A stretch of 64,000 nucleotides of DNA from Bettongia penicillata ogilbyi (GCA_023548195.1 JAJHZJ010000251.1:1612001-1676000); one strand, 5' to 3'. Numbered from the stretch's first letter, positions 1-13,073 are shown. Made by a program: numbers and translations. Notes: generated from the sequence alone by a model not told the origin.

Positions 1-400
1 TGCATGCATAAACATTTGTATGTATACATATCTAAATATGCATGTACACATAATTATGTGTCTATATATGCATATGTATGTAGTATGTATATAAACTCAG
101 AACTGTACTAAGACTTGGCACACCCTCATAAACATTATGTATACACATAAGCATTGTTTCACAACACAAATACATATTATAAAAACAATAATTTCACATA
201 TATTTGTATATAAAACAAAGCTTGTAAATGCCTATGTTAGCATACACATGCATATATGTACATCCATATATTTATACTATATATCTACATACTATGCATA
301 TAGACAACCAGTATGTATATATATGTGTATATGTGTGTATATACATAATGACTATAATATATAGTTATGCATATATGTGTACATATTTTTATTATTTAGC
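1..400. repeat. TATG/TACA-rich low-complexity DNA
   Basis: Degenerate alternating purine-pyrimidine sequence rich in TATG, CATA and TGTA words. It is an old, heavily mutated microsatellite. Open frames here read as Tyr/Ile/His-rich low complexity and are not genes. Confidence 0.75.
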
Positions 401-994
401 ACTTTAAAATTTAGGAACCTTACATTCTTTGTCAGGGTCTGTGATTAATTAAGGTGTCTTTGCTTAATTAAGATCTATTAGCATTGAAATTTCCATTGCA
501 TTGTATTTCCTTTATCGGCCCAAGAAACTATAATGTATCCCTATGGACTTGTAAGTTCAAGTAAAACTTCTCTCTACCTAGTCTTCAGGGCTTCCCATGA
601 TGTGGGCTCTGCCTTATGTTTACAAATATGCTCGAACTACTCCCCAAAATATACCTGCCATTTGAATCAATTTAATCTTGTTACTATTCCACAGACATGC
701 CATGTTGATTCTCTCTGTCACAGTTTTTTGCCATATCCTATTTCAATATATTCTGTCATCTCCCTCAAAGCCCTATTGCCTGTATGATCAGTATTATACT
801 TCTCTCTTTAATTGATCTCTAAACAAAATTTATGATTATAGACCCATAAGAGACCTTAGAGATCATCTATCCAGCTTAGCTATTTAATATGTGTTTTGTT
901 TTCCTCTGCACCTTGTATCACAAGGATGCTAGGGGCAGGAATTATGCATCCTACTCTGATATGCCCTAAGGTTACTAGGACAAGCACATTAGGG
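401..994. other. Unassigned AT-rich intergenic DNA
   Basis: No coding signal recognised. A short stretch near 838-900 (agagaccttagagatcatct) resembles the internal part of MIR-type SINEs, which recurs elsewhere in the window, but it is too short to call. Confidence 0.5.
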
Positions 995-1242
995 GTTGTT
1001 CAGATATTTTCAGTTATATTTGACTCTTCATGACCCCATTTGGGGTTTTCTTGGCAAAGATACTGAAGTGCTTTTCATTTTCTTCTCCAGTTCATTTTAC
1101 AGATGAGAAAACTGAGGCAAATAGAGTTAAGTGTCTTACCCACAATCACCCAGCTAGAAAGTGTCTTGGGCTAAGTTTGAACTCAGGAAGATGAGTCTTC
1201 CTGATTCCATGCCTATTATTCTATCCACTGAACAACACAGCC
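995..1242 (-). repeat. tRNA-headed MIR-like SINE (marsupial WSINE/MAR1 type)
   Basis: Read on the minus strand, it starts with a tRNA-like head (gtggatagaataataggc), runs through the CORE-like 'cagtttctcatctgtaaaatga' region, and ends with a tail containing 'agtatctttgccaagaaaa' and 'ggggtcatgaagagtcaaa'. The same order recurs at 18066, 19317 and 56716, so it is a dispersed family. The family name is from memory; the homology between copies is visible. Confidence 0.8.
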
Positions 1243-1656
1243 TTATGTGTCTGTTATAGTAACTTCTGTTCAACACTTCAGGGATCCATAATGTGAATGG
1301 CAGGGCACCTCCTCCACCAGTGAAAATCACAATCTTTGCTGCATAATTCGGTAATCTATAATCTCTTGTGGTGAAAAATAAATACTTTTTTTATAAAAAA
1401 ATCAATAAACAAAGAATCAAAAAAATGACAAAATCGTTTCTTGGTGTCCAGCCCTTTGGAGAAAATCCATTGTTCCAACTTGTCTTGTCCCTTCTAAGAT
1501 GATTGACATGCTTCCCATCTTACAGGTCCTAAATTAAAAAAAAAAAAAGTTTTCTAGTTCCATGCGACTTAGAAGAGTTTGTGCACTTTAGCATAGTTTT
1601 CAAGTCAAATTAATTCCCATACCACAAGAAGGCATTAGAGAGAAAAGGGAGGGCAT

Positions 1657-1825
1657 GAGCATTTATTAAAAGACTACTATGTGCTACTCACTTTGTTAAG
1701 TGCTTTTGCAAATATTATTTCATTTAAAACTCACAACAATACTACAAAGAAATTGCTATTATCTTCATGCTATAGTTAAAGAAACTGAGGAATACAGTTA
1801 CTTGGCCAACTCACAGAAGAGCCCA
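1657..1825 (-). repeat. MIR-type SINE fragment
   Basis: Words such as 'ctatgtgctactcactttgt', 'aaatattatttcatttaaaa' and 'aaagaaactgaggaa' follow the antisense layout of mammalian MIR/THER1 elements. Strongly diverged. Confidence 0.65.
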
Positions 1826-2079
1826 GTTGTTCAATAAATTCTTGACTGATGGATTAATCCCAGACTGAGATTAATCTAGGTCCAGTAGAGCATTTCCAAT
1901 TCGGCAATTCTGTCACAATAACATGATACAACACAAATCTATCTTAACTAACTTAACAATTATTCTGTAATGTAATTCCCTACAGTCCCCTACCATCCTA
2001 TTTGGATATGCTATTCTTGTGGTCTTGAACTATTTTGTAGCAATAGTGAGGGTTAGGAAATAGATGCCATCTCATCTAT

Positions 2080-2513
2080 AGCATACACAGTGGCCAGACT
2101 CCAGTAAAAACATCTCGGCAGATGGGCTAAACTAGGTTGAGGGTAACCAATGGCCTCAAGCCCATCAATGACTTTGAGGAGAGTCTACTCCAAGCCTATG
2201 AAGACTTCCCCTGCCAGAATGGGTGGATGAAAATAATTTGTTCCAACGGCCAAGAAAGTGACTGAAGCGGGTACTGTGGAGTGCCTAGAACTTGGTGAGA
2301 CATTGAAAATAGTGAGGTTATCCACTGCCTCCTGGGCCATCACCAGTCATTCTGACTTTTGTCTTGCCATTGGATTTTGATGACCGGAAAGAAAGAGTGA
2401 GACTGATGACTTTGTGCAACTCTGCCTCACTTAAATCCAATTAACATGGGAGTCATGGCATCATCTGTGATGCCATTGATCCTCTTCAAAAGCAAAGGAC
2501 TACCACCAACAAT
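2080..2513 (+). repeat. RTE-tailed mosaic SINE (MAR4/RTESINE-like)
   Basis: Parallel over most of its length to 51060-51430 (shared 'acaatttgttccaa', 'cttttgtcttgcca', 'actttgtgcaactctg', 'ctcacttaaat'). It ends with 'gatcctcttcaaaagcaaag', the same tail type as the SINE at 13074 and the RTE LINE ending near 54686. This suggests mobilisation by RTE machinery. The repeat call is firm; the name is tentative. Confidence 0.75.
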
Positions 2514-3149
2514 ACCGTCCTTGAATATTGAATTGGTTATTTTTCTGTAGTAGAAATGAAATGTGCCCCGTATATCAAAATCTCTTAGTTAAGATGGCAA
2601 AATATGTATAGAGGATGATTCTATTTATGAATATGACTATGATAGTAACTGTCATCAAATTTAAGAATTAGAATGTACTTGAAAGATTTTCTTATCTCTT
2701 TGAAATATGAATACTAACCATAGCATACCTAGAAAATGGTCTTCCAGTTTCTGCTTTTCCACCTCCAGTAATGCAGAATTCACTCAAATAATAGAATTTC
2801 AGATTTGAAGGGATCTCAGTTTATCGAAAACAATCAGTGCCTACAACGTAGATTTCATTTACATATGTTATTGACAAGAACCTAGATGACCTCTAGCAAT
2901 GTCTTCAAGCTATTCCAAAGGCAGTCTAATCTACTTTTTCTGTGAGGTTTATTTTTTTCCTTTCACTAAGACAAAAGCTCTATCCCTTTACTTTAACTTC
3001 CTTCTACTGGTCCTAGTTTTGTCCTCTTGGACAAAGGAAGGCAAATTATTATTTTGCCCTGTGATAATTCTTCATATATTTGAAGATAATCTTCATGTTC
3101 ACACTCAATTGTCAATTCTCTAGTCTAAGCAAGCCCACTTACCAAATAG
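2514..3149. other. Unassigned intergenic DNA
   Basis: No coding or structured feature seen. A weak MIR-like word (gaatttcagatttgaaggga) occurs at 2796-2815. Confidence 0.5.
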
Positions 3150-3346
3150 AGTTACAGAGTTAGATCTAGAGGCAATCTTAGCGGCAATCTATTTTAATTT
3201 CTTCATTTTACAGATGAGGAAACTGGGATTTAGAGGGGTTGTGTGACTTGTCCCAAGTAATATAAGTAGTAAATAGGAGACCCAGGAATTGAAATCAATC
3301 CGTTGCCTCCAAAGCTGTCACTCTTTCCACTACACTACACTTTCCC
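3150..3346 (-). repeat. MIR-type SINE fragment
   Basis: Contains 'ttcattttacagatgaggaa', 'gtgtgacttgtcccaagtaa' and a pyrimidine-rich end (actctttccactacactaca), the antisense form of the mammalian MIR layout. Confidence 0.65.
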
Positions 3347-5190
3347 TTGATATTTGCTTCAGATTATTCCTTAATTGAATGTTTTCACCTTCTGAAATAT
3401 TCCTAGTTCAGTGATAAAATGAAGCATACAATTGTAGGTCTAATTTGTGATGATGGCCATTCACACTATATCCTCATAGTGGTATCGTTAAAAGACAAAT
3501 ATTTGAAAGAAAGAAAACAACAACACAAATATCACCCAATTTGACCATTTTTGCATGTACTGAAATAGCAGAAATTGAGAGGGACAAGACATCTTCATCT
3601 GGGTGGCATGGGAAGTTCAGTGATAGAATAAGAAATTCCAAATATTAAACTTTAGCTTTTTTTGTTTTCCTTCTTACTCAGTGTACGGGAATATATAAAA
3701 TTACAAAGAGGTTGTGAATAAGTTGTAGACAGGAAAAAATTCTGGTTAAAGGAAAAGAGATGGGCAGAACTCAATACCCAGAAATTTTCCTAGACCCAGA
3801 GTTATAAATCATTGTCACTTGGGTGCTAATCTCTAATTGAGATAAAGGTGACTAATGTGCTCAAGAGTGTTCTGGAGCTAACTTGTATCAGCTTTTATGA
3901 ACTGGTTGTTAAATTTTTAGTGTGAACATTTACACATCAGAAATCGGTAAAGTAAAACTTGGGCTGAATTTATTATTTTGTTGATTGTCTAGACTTAAGA
4001 AAGTGATGGAGGAAATGTTAACACAGATTAAACATAAAAATGTTTTGTGCATACAGTACCCTCCACCACCCCCTCCCTTTCCCAGTCAATTGTTAAACAT
4101 TTACCAGCTTGCCCTGGTATGTATGTGGTAGATTGTGTTTATATCCTTACTACATTCTGAGTGGTATCAGCATAGTGACCAAATCATTACCCTTGGAGTC
4201 CCATCTTCTGATTTTCCCAGCTTGCATATGGCTAAGCCTCTTTTGAGTTTTGCTTTTTAACCATGCAATAGACCAAGATAAAATAGAGCAGTTTACATTT
4301 ATAGAGATACTTAAAGTTTACAAAGTGCTTGACATGTGCTATCTCTTGTCTCTTGAAGGTTATAGCCTTAAGCAATCTTTTGTTTCTCCAAAATATTTAG
4401 TGCATATTAAATCTTTTTTGTCTTTCCCTTGATTGCCCACTCATTTCTCCTTTCTTCATTCACAGACCCTTTGTGTTTCATCTCTGTATATTCCTTTGCT
4501 ACCCATTGTCTGTCCCTCTATGATGATTCTAAATGACAACTTCTTGAAAGCTGCAGGTGCCCACCACAATGGCCTGGCAGACCATTATGAGATTCAGTGC
4601 TGTACAACTGCCAGCAACAGAATTCATATTGTTGGTTGTGGGGATAATGTAGGCAAGAGTATTGAGAAATTAGTACCAGCTGGTGTTTTAATGTTCTGAG
4701 CATCTCTAACTTCAGTACTACCCTCACTAACTTGGTAGATACAGATGCCATATTGAATCATGAAAATTGGGCTTGCCGGTAGATATTTAGTAAAAAAAAA
4801 ATAGCTTTGGGTAACATGTTCTTTATTCTTTATGCTACTTTCCTTTCCCTACTTCTTACCCTTCCCCAACCCCTCAAATCTTATCTTGACTTACTAGCCT
4901 ATATTTGAGCTTCAATTTACAATATTCAGATACAGTCTTCAATACATTCCAAATGAAAAAAAAAATACATAGGAGTCACTCTATGAGTCTTCTGAAAAAG
5001 TAATTGAGCTCAACTTTACTCTGGCTCTGAAATTCCATAAAAGTTCCTAGTGTTCCTTGCATCCAGTCCAGAACAAGCATCCTAACCCCCAGTCCAGTTT
5101 AATTTGGTATGGGATAGCTGTTCCTGATTAGGTGAGGAAAGGAACTTATTTTGATCTCAGAAATTAATATTCACACAGTTCTTTAAGTTT
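3347..5190. other. Unassigned intergenic DNA
   Basis: About 1.8 kb without a recognisable gene. Open frames at 4250-4751 lack any family-like motif. A C/T-rich stretch at about 4840-4890 and short A-runs are present. The part around 3790-4040 looks less repetitive than its surroundings, but I cannot assign it. Confidence 0.5.
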
Positions 5191-5440
5191 AAGGCAGGGG
5201 TGGTACAGTGTAACAGGGGTGAACTAAGTCAGTAAATGAGTCAATAAATTCTGAGTTCAAATTCTGCCTCAGATACTAACTGTGCTAGTCACTTGTATAT
5301 ATTGTGCCTCAGTTTCCCATGTATTAAATGAAATAACACCTAACACAGAGTTGTGAAGATCAAATGAAATTGTACATGGAAAGCAGTTTGCAAACCTTGA
5401 AGTACTATAGCAATGCCTCTAATTTATTACAAATATGACT
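5191..5440 (+). repeat. MIR-type SINE
   Basis: Shows 'gagttcaaattctgcctcag', 'tgtgcctcagtttccca', 'gttgtgaagatcaaatgaaa' and 'aaagcagtttgcaaacctt', in the sense-strand order of a marsupial MIR/THER1-like SINE, including the post-CORE region. Confidence 0.7.
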
Positions 5441-5594
5441 GATAATAATAATATTATTTGGTATATCATGATGGATGTTCTTTCCTCAAAACAAATGTAT
5501 TCTTATTGTCTTTTTACAGCTGATAGAAGTAAGGCACAGAAAATTTAGGTACCACAGAAACACATAGTTAGAAAGCAGAATGATAAGGTTACAA

Positions 5595-5776
5595 GTTCAT
5601 AAGAGCAGCAGTCAGAAGCCATCCAGTCAAACCCTGTCATTTTTACAGAGAACAACTATGAAGACCAAAGAGGTTAAGTCCATAGGCAGTAAGGTGTAGA
5701 GGTAGGATTTGGACCTAAATCCCCTAGCTCCAAAGCCGTGTTCTTTTCACTGTGCTGAACTGCCTCCTCATAGTTA
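5595..5776 (-). repeat. MIR-type SINE fragment
   Basis: Contains 'agaggttaagtccata', 'ggatttggacctaaat' and 'gtgttcttttcactgtgctg', the antisense layout of a MIR-like element. Confidence 0.55.
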
Positions 5777-5884
5777 AAATGGGACCAAACCCAGGTTTTA
5801 TGACTCTAAAGCCAGTGCTTTTCCCATTACTGTAAGCAGCCTCTCTTTTGGGGCCTTATCTGTAATTTCATTTGTGTAGGAAAC

Positions 5885-6060
5885 TTCCAAGTCATAAACT
5901 CCCTTCGATGATGCAGATTGACAAGTCTTCCACAACTTGAAATTTGCAGAAGATTGATTTGTCTAAGTTCACATAACTAGGAAGTGATAGAGGTAGGTCT
6001 TGAACCCAGACTTTCCTGACTCTGGTTAGTTTTATACCCATTATACCATACTAGCTACCA
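5885..6060 (-). repeat. MIR-type SINE fragment
   Basis: Contains 'aagttcacataactaggaag', 'aggtcttgaacccagac' and 'ttcctgactctgg', antisense MIR-type words. It lies 110 bp from the previous fragment and in the same orientation. Confidence 0.55.
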
Positions 6061-9000
6061 TAAATAAGGTTAAATTAAGAGTATAGGACTTATATCTTCC
6101 CTTTATCTTTTCGGAGCCATCCTTTGTTATAAAGAGTACAAAAGAAAGGGAAAACAAGTTCAGCACTATATGAAGCAACTCTCAGTATAGCCAATGTTCT
6201 ATATTCATAGTCCTCTCTTCTGACAAAAAAAGGGGGGGGGAGTGCATTCTTTGAGGCTAACCTTGATTGTTAGAATTGCACAGTGTTCAGTTTGGGAAGA
6301 AATACCTATTGTAGATATTAAAGAATCATAGAATTGGAAAAGACCTCAGAAGTCAATTGATACAAAGGGAACCCAAACCAGGAATTACATTTAAGGTATG
6401 TTTAATAATTTATTTTATAGCTTCTGCTTTAATATCTCCATTGATAGAGAAGTAACAACTTTTCAAGGCAGCTCATTCCTCTTCGAAAGAACTTCAAAAG
6501 TCTGGAATGGCCTCTAGGCTAATACATTTCTTTCATGCAGACCAGAAGATTGGCCCCTACACAGGACAGTGTATATGTAAGAAGTGTCTTTCCTTGTAGG
6601 AGATCTTCAGACCTCTTCTACTTACTTGGAGAACTCTCCTTCGTTGACATTGTCTCCTTCCTTTGGTGAATTTTACTTGAAAGGCAATGGTGTTTCTTAG
6701 AAAGGAAATAAACAAACAACCAAAAAATAAAACAGAGGAAAATAGCACACATTAATATAAAAACAATTCTTGGTTTCCTGCTGTTTATTTATGTTAATGG
6801 GGAAGAGTAGAAGAATCACTTTGAATATTATATTTCTTTAACCTTCTTAAAAATAAAATCTCTTAAATCTGTTTTAGAAGGAATTCAGTTTAGACTTTTT
6901 TCTTTGCCTCTCTGTCTTTAGATCTCAGAAAAGACGAAGATTTTGGCAAAATGAAGAGTGTGATGCTATTTTGAGAGAGAACCAAGAGACAAGCCAGAGA
7001 AAGTGTTTAGAGGAACATGAAAAACTGTACCTTACAGAACATTAGCCATCAGATATACCGATTGTAAGCTGTCATAAAGGACTGTCAATTTCTAGCTCCC
7101 AAGCCAAAAAAAGAGATGTTCTTTAGGTTAATATGTGTTTATGTGCTTGAAAACAGGAAGATATAAAGCACTAAGAGATATTTTCTGATTTACCCAGTAA
7201 TAATGATTTCTTTCTAGGGTGCTAATTCAATATTAATCTGAAAACCAGATCTTCCATTCAGAATCCTGAACTGTGTAAGAGCCAAGTATCTAGGCTACCC
7301 TTCCCTGCCATCCTTTTACTTTATCCCATATCTTATTCAATAAGCTGTTCTGCTTTGGCAATGGGCCTATATTATACTTCCTAGTAGCTGTACTAAATTC
7401 CTTCATTACTGCATTCTCAGAATGATGAAATAGGTGTTGTTTCTGAAGTTAATTTCACCTCCATTGTGACCTATTGATGACAACTTGTGCTGCCATTGGC
7501 ATTGAATGATATATAGAAGGTACTGCGGTTTTTCTACCTTTCATTCAAGAGATGTGGAAAAGGGAGCAAAGGTCTGTTTCCTTGACTAATATTCCACACA
7601 GTCCCTTCTCTGCATTTCATCTGTAGAACAGGTATTTGTCTCAGGAAGGTTAGCTAAGTCTTTAGTCTTTTCAATGACTGATCATTTGTCATAAGAGAAA
7701 AATATGCATGCATTTCTAGTCAGCAGATGGATGAGTAGAGAATCTAAGCACAATTGACTGAGTGACGCTATTTTAGTACTGATGTCTGTGGTGGTGATTA
7801 ATCACAAAGGCAGGTTTACTGGAAAGGCTTGTTCCAAAACAGAATATTTTCATTGCAGTATATTGGTATCCTATATTACTCTACATATACTGGATGGGAG
7901 CGACCTGAATCTCTGTACTCTGGGGGAAAATGATAGGGAAGTTGAGAACTATTGTTTTGAATCAATGCTTTACAAGGTAAAGCTCTGAGCTTCTCTTAAC
8001 TCAGCTGCATTATACTACCATTCTGCATGGTAAGCGCAGTAATAGATAAGTTATGGGGGTTAAGAAAGTCTAGAGGGCAACTTGTGGACTGTACCTAAGT
8101 TTTGGCTTGGAAAATCTACTCAATACTGGTAGATAATGCTGATAGTGTCTTCTCTTATCTGAAATTCCACCCTATAAAGAGTTTGAAAATCTCCCATATA
8201 ACAATTCTGCCTCATCAAAACTCCTACTTCTTTTCTTCTTAACTCCCTAGAATGTCTGGCAAAGATAATACACAACCTTTGGGAGAATTTACAACATATT
8301 CTGGATTATATAATGTTACACATAATGATTTTCCCCCATAATCAATTGGTTGGGTGTAAATATCAAAATGGGCACCTACCTCATTTTATGCAACCCTCAT
8401 TATAATAGAATTACAAGACTTAGCACACCATAAACACTATTGGTTGCATGATACTTTGTAAGGGATCAAGTAACCATTATGTATTGAAACATTTTATAAT
8501 CAGAGTAATTTAGTGTTCAGGTTAGTAATCCACTATATGAGAAGAGGGATGGGATTAAATTTTAGAATACAGAGAAGGACCATTTGGGAAGAAAGCAGTG
8601 AAGCAGTAAGAGAAAATGGAAAGAGGACTGAATTAAGAATCAAAAGAATTGAGCTGCAGTCTTTTCTCCTTTTCTATTGTGATCTTAGATATATCAGTTC
8701 CCTCTTTGAGCTATCTTTCTGGCATGGCATTATAAGGATCAGAAGAGCAGATTGCTTAGAATCATGTCACTTGGTATTATAAGTACCTGGATGACAAAAT
8801 GCATGGAGTAATGAATTAGGAGTCAGGAAAATACATATCCTAACATGGCTTGGAGATTAGGATTATTTTTTTGTTCTAGTAATATTTATTAAAGTATAAA
8901 TCTTAAATTTTTATATACTAAGATTGTACCTACAGGATGGTGGACAATAATTCTGTCTGCAATAATAAGCCAATTTTAGTCTTATTTACTTGTTGAATTC

Positions 9001-9110
9001 TCACAGATATTTCGAGGTTCTTACAGTAAGTTGATTTGTTATCTATTAATTTACTAAAGTTGGCCAGCTTCTGATATAGAATTTTTGTCATACAAGTCAT
9101 ATCATGATAA
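6061..9110. other. Unassigned intergenic DNA
   Basis: Three kilobases with no gene I can support. It contains a short G-run after an A-run at about 6226-6240, a MIR-like word at 6325-6362, and otherwise unique-looking AT-rich sequence. Its open frames (6557-6748, 7782-7988, 8513-8782) show no domain or codon pattern that suggests a protein. Confidence 0.5.
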
Positions 9111-9500
9111 ACATGGTAGGTGCTAAATTTCTGCCATAGGCTATGGTGCTATGTTGTACCACTAAGAAATTCTTCCTACTGTGGGATCTTAATTTTGTTA
9201 CAGGATAGTTTCAGAGGCAAATTACTTTTAGTTACGTTGAAATTCCAATGGAATGTGATAACTTATTTATGGTGTTCTTGCAGACTGCTTCCCAATAGTT
9301 CAACGATCAAAGAATATGAAGAGACAAATTTCAGAGGAAACAATTATACAAGCTATCAACAATCAAATACAGATACCCTATATCACTAATAATTAGAGAA
9401 ATCCGAATTAAAGTGACTTTGAAGTTTCACTTTACACCTACCAGATGAAAGGTGAAAAAGAAGAATATGACAAATGTTAGAGGGGCTGTGGAATCTTTAT
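9111..9500 (+). mobile_element. L1 ORF2 fragment, left arm of an inverted duplication
   Basis: The part from about 9290 matches the end of L1 ORF2 as seen in the long L1 at 41630-41800: a 'caatagttcaacgatcaaag' start, 'agacaaatttcagaggaa', 'aataattagagaaatc', then 'ttacacctaccagatgaaa'. Positions 9182-9451 recur inverted at 10403-10672 with about nine mismatches. Sequence after 9451 continues L1-like ('gacaaatgttagaggggctg'), whereas the other arm does not. Confidence 0.75.
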
Positions 9501-9899
9501 TGCAGTGAAAACAAAATGATCAATATCAGCTTTAAAACTATGTTCCTACTAAGCAGTTCACTGCTCCCAGTATGGTAGGCAATAACACCTTTCTCCTATC
9601 CTTCTCTTCTATATCTATTTGCCCAAAGGTGAACTGGAAGACACTTTAAGAATCCTGCTTCCAAGGTCCCAAAGGGGAGTATTCTTTTCCTACCATTTGC
9701 TTCCACCATGGTGATTTCCTTTCAAATTCCTAAGCACCTCCCATGCAAATCTTCTGCTCCTGGACTAGTGTTTTATTGTTGTTACAGTTGTTTTATTTCT
9801 GTTTGCTTCTTGTTTTGTTTTGTTTCCCTCATCATTCCCTTCTGATGTATTTGCCACCATTCTAGAGTCACTCTTGCAACCTGAACCCCAGAACACCCT

Positions 9900-10170
9900 A
9901 AAATCATAACATCACAATAGATAGAGAAAGCTTCCAAGAAGGAAGACAAAGAGAGATAGTGGAGAGACAGTCAGACAGAGACAAAGAAAAAGATACAGAG
10001 AGGGAGGTAGAGAGAAAGGGAAGGAGAAAGAGAGGGGAGGGAGGAGAAACAGAGAGACACAGAAAGAGGAAAAGAGAAAAAAGACACAGAGACAGACACA
10101 GAGAGACTGAGAAACAAAGAAAAAGATGGGGGGGCAGAAAGAGAAAAAAATATGGGGACTGGGCTACAAG
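9900..10170 (+). repeat. Purine-rich (GA/GACA) tract
   Basis: About 270 bp almost entirely purine on the plus strand, built from GAGA and GACAGA units. It sits in the spacer between the two inverted L1 arms. Open frames on both strands here are low-complexity artefacts. Confidence 0.85.
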
Positions 10171-10402
10171 ACTCAGAAAGATAGTTTTTTTAAAGTCCCT
10201 CAATCATGAGATATGTTTTGTGATTTCTGTTGTAATTGATATAATTCCATAAGGCTAAAAAACACTTTATTTGTTATATATTTGCCACTGAAAGATATGG
10301 ATAGTATAAGGGATGAACAATTAATATCTGAGTCTTGAGAGAAGCTAAGCAACTGCTGTCTCACTTTTTTTGCTTTTCTCAAAATATTAATTTAATTAAT
10401 AT

Positions 10403-10672
10403 CTTTCATCTGGTAGGTGTAAAGTGAAACTTCAAAGTCACTTTAATTTGTATTTCTCTAATTATTAGTGTTATAAGATATCTGTATTTGATTGTTGATA
10501 GCTTGTATTATTGTTTCCTCTGAAATTTGTCTCTTCATATTCTTTGATCGTTGAACTATTGGGAAGCATTCTGCAAGAACACCATAAATAAGTTATCACA
10601 TTCCATTGGAATTTCAATGTAACTAAAAGTAATTTGCCTCTGAAATTATCCTGTAACAAAATTAAGATCCCA
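10403..10672 (-). mobile_element. L1 ORF2 fragment, right arm of an inverted duplication
   Basis: Reverse complement of 9182-9451 at roughly 96-97% identity by eye. Homology stops abruptly at both ends. The outer end is followed by a small direct repeat of 'aaattaagatccca' (copies near 10659 and 10680). Confidence 0.85.
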
Positions 10673-10694
10673 GACCAAAAATTAAGATCCCAGG

Positions 10695-12059
10695 ATACCT
10701 TACAGGAATAGTGAGTACTTCAGAAGTAGAAGTTGCTATTAGTGTGCTTGCCTTAAATGAGAAGGCTCAGGGCTAAGGTCTCTTCCATGTTTCAGAATCT
10801 TCCGTGGTTCATTCTTGGACACTTTACTCTTTCTTTGTATCGTTTAGGAGTTAGTGACTTTCTAAAAGAAAAAAAGTGATTGTGATGACTTCTTTCATCG
10901 GAAGAAACTGTTAAAATATACATCACTATAGTAATCCAAGAGATCGTAATGTGTTAGAGCATAGTGAATGTTGCACAGCCTGGAGATGAGTTAATTTTGC
11001 TTCCTACATTTTTTCCCAAAATTCCTGTAACAAATGACCATGCAACTGAAAATTTCCATCCCAGTTCTACAAAACTTCCTAGGAAACTCAAGAGTCAAAA
11101 TTAGTCTTGTACTCACACTCAATTTCTATTAAGGAAATGTCCCATGTTCTTTCCAATGATTTGGGTTAACAAGTGAATAATGCATCAGAAGTCTCAAAAA
11201 TTCCTTCAAGTTGCTCAGCTATAAACACGGTATGGCACACTAATTCTTCAATATATAGATTCACCTTCTTTCTATTCTCATTTATGTTTGATTCATGGAA
11301 TCACTGAGTCTTAGAATGAAAGTCAACATTGAGTCATTTAGTTCAGCTTCTCACCTTGAACTAGAATCACCTCTACAACAGTTGTCATCTATTATATCAT
11401 ATATATTCAAGGTCTGAAATGCCTTTATGTAAACATGTAAATAATATTTTTAAAGTGATGACAATGCTAGGATGCATTTAATGATAATAGGCTTTTGAGA
11501 CTGAGTACTCCATTCACAAAAGCAGATACAAAAAGAAGAGTTTTGTAAGTATGTCTTTATATGTATGGATTTCAGTTCTTTTATTTTCCTCTTGAAAACT
11601 AATGATTTACCCATTAAATACATTTCAATGGGGAATCCCCCTGTTTGGAAGAAGGCAGTTGTAAACAAATTAAATTAGTACTCAACCATTACACTGTGCT
11701 TATGGACTTGTGTTCTTGAGGCCAGGATCTGGTTGTATGCACAAAAAACAGTGGTTAAGAGTGACTCTAGTGGAGGGTGAGGGAGAGAGGTTTAACCAAT
11801 ATGACAGAGAGAAGCCAGAAGGTTGCCTGAGCTCTCCCTACTTTCCCTAGGAAACAACATTATATCAAGTCTCTAAAAGAATTTTGGAATTACAGAATCC
11901 ACAAAGAGATGGAGTGGAATAAATCTACAGCCCAAGATAACTTAGAAGGGCTTCAGGAAAAGTCTGTTTAACTGTTTAAATGGGGAGCACCAGCCCAGTG
12001 CAAGTGATATCCGATAAGTCAGTGGGAGACTCTGAAGGAGCGGCTCTTTTTGCTTTGGA
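10695..12059. other. Unassigned intergenic DNA
   Basis: No gene recognised. A weak MIR-type remnant may lie at about 11290-11400 (tcactgagtcttagaatgaa). Open frames at 11450-11668 and 11942-12130 have no supporting features, and the second runs into the L1 tail. Confidence 0.5.
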
Positions 12060-12064
12060 ACAAA

Positions 12065-12635
12065 AAAATAGAAATTCAGGGAATGGCCATCAATTGGGGA
12101 ATGGCTGAACAAGTTGTCATATATGAACACAGTGGAATACTATTTTGCTAAAAAAATAATGAGCAGGCAGATTTCAGAAAAAAAACCTGTAAAGACTCAG
12201 CACTGATGCTGAGTGAAATGAGCAGAACCAGGAGAACACTGTACATAGTAACAGCGACATTAGCATTTCTCAGTAATACAATGATCCAAGACAATTGCAA
12301 AAGACTCATGAAGAAAAATGTTATCCATATCTAGAGAAAGAGCTGTGGAGCTTGAATGTAAATTGAAACAAACTATTTTCATTTTTTTCTTTTGGTGGCT
12401 TTCCCCTTTTGTTCTGTTTCTTCTTTTACAACATGACTGATGTGGAAATATGTTTAGATGATTCCACATATATAATCTATATCAAATTGCTTCCCATAGT
12501 GGGGAGGGGGGAAAGAAATGAAGAGTGGAGAAAAAAATAGAGTTCAAAACTTTATAAAAAATGAAACTTTTTTGCATTGAAAATTATTTTTACATTTATT
12601 TGGAAAAAAATAAAATATTATTTTTTTTTTTAAAA
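12065..12635 (+). mobile_element. 5'-truncated L1, 3' end
   Basis: Starts in the last part of ORF2 ('aattggggaatggctgaaca', then 'gagcagaaccaggagaacac') and continues through the 3' UTR ('atgttatccatatctagaga') to an A-rich terminus near 12600-12630. The same ORF2 segment appears in the long L1 at about 42050-42200. No clear target-site duplication found. Confidence 0.85.
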
Positions 12636-13073
12636 GTATGACTCTCAGATCATCTCTAGTCTGTTAACATAACAGAAAACCTGGTAGAGGCCCAGATCAT
12701 AGGTGGAATGATTTTAGAATGATTCTGCCCCTCTGCCAAACAACTTTGTTTACATTATCATAACCCCATGGGTCTAAGCACTAAAGTTGATTTAGATGAA
12801 TATAAAATATTGAGAATGTATTTTTTTAGAATTCCAAAAATCTAAGAAGAAAATTCATAATCTATGTACTATCCTTTTTTTAGGTCAAAGGGGCATGTAT
12901 CATTAATATAATAGTTGTAAACATCAAAAAGTTTGCTAAGGATGATGTTAACTCATAAATCTTTTTTATGCATATTTTGTAGCAAGTTTAGGTTGCATAC
13001 AAGAGCAGAAATAATAATGAAGACATAAGTTCTAGTTTTAAGTCCTATATCTCTTGATTTCTGGTCTAGGACT

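Noticed and set aside
9904..10252. Arg/Lys/Glu-rich and antisense Leu/Ser/Phe-rich frames
   Set aside because: Artefacts of the purine tract at 9900-10170.
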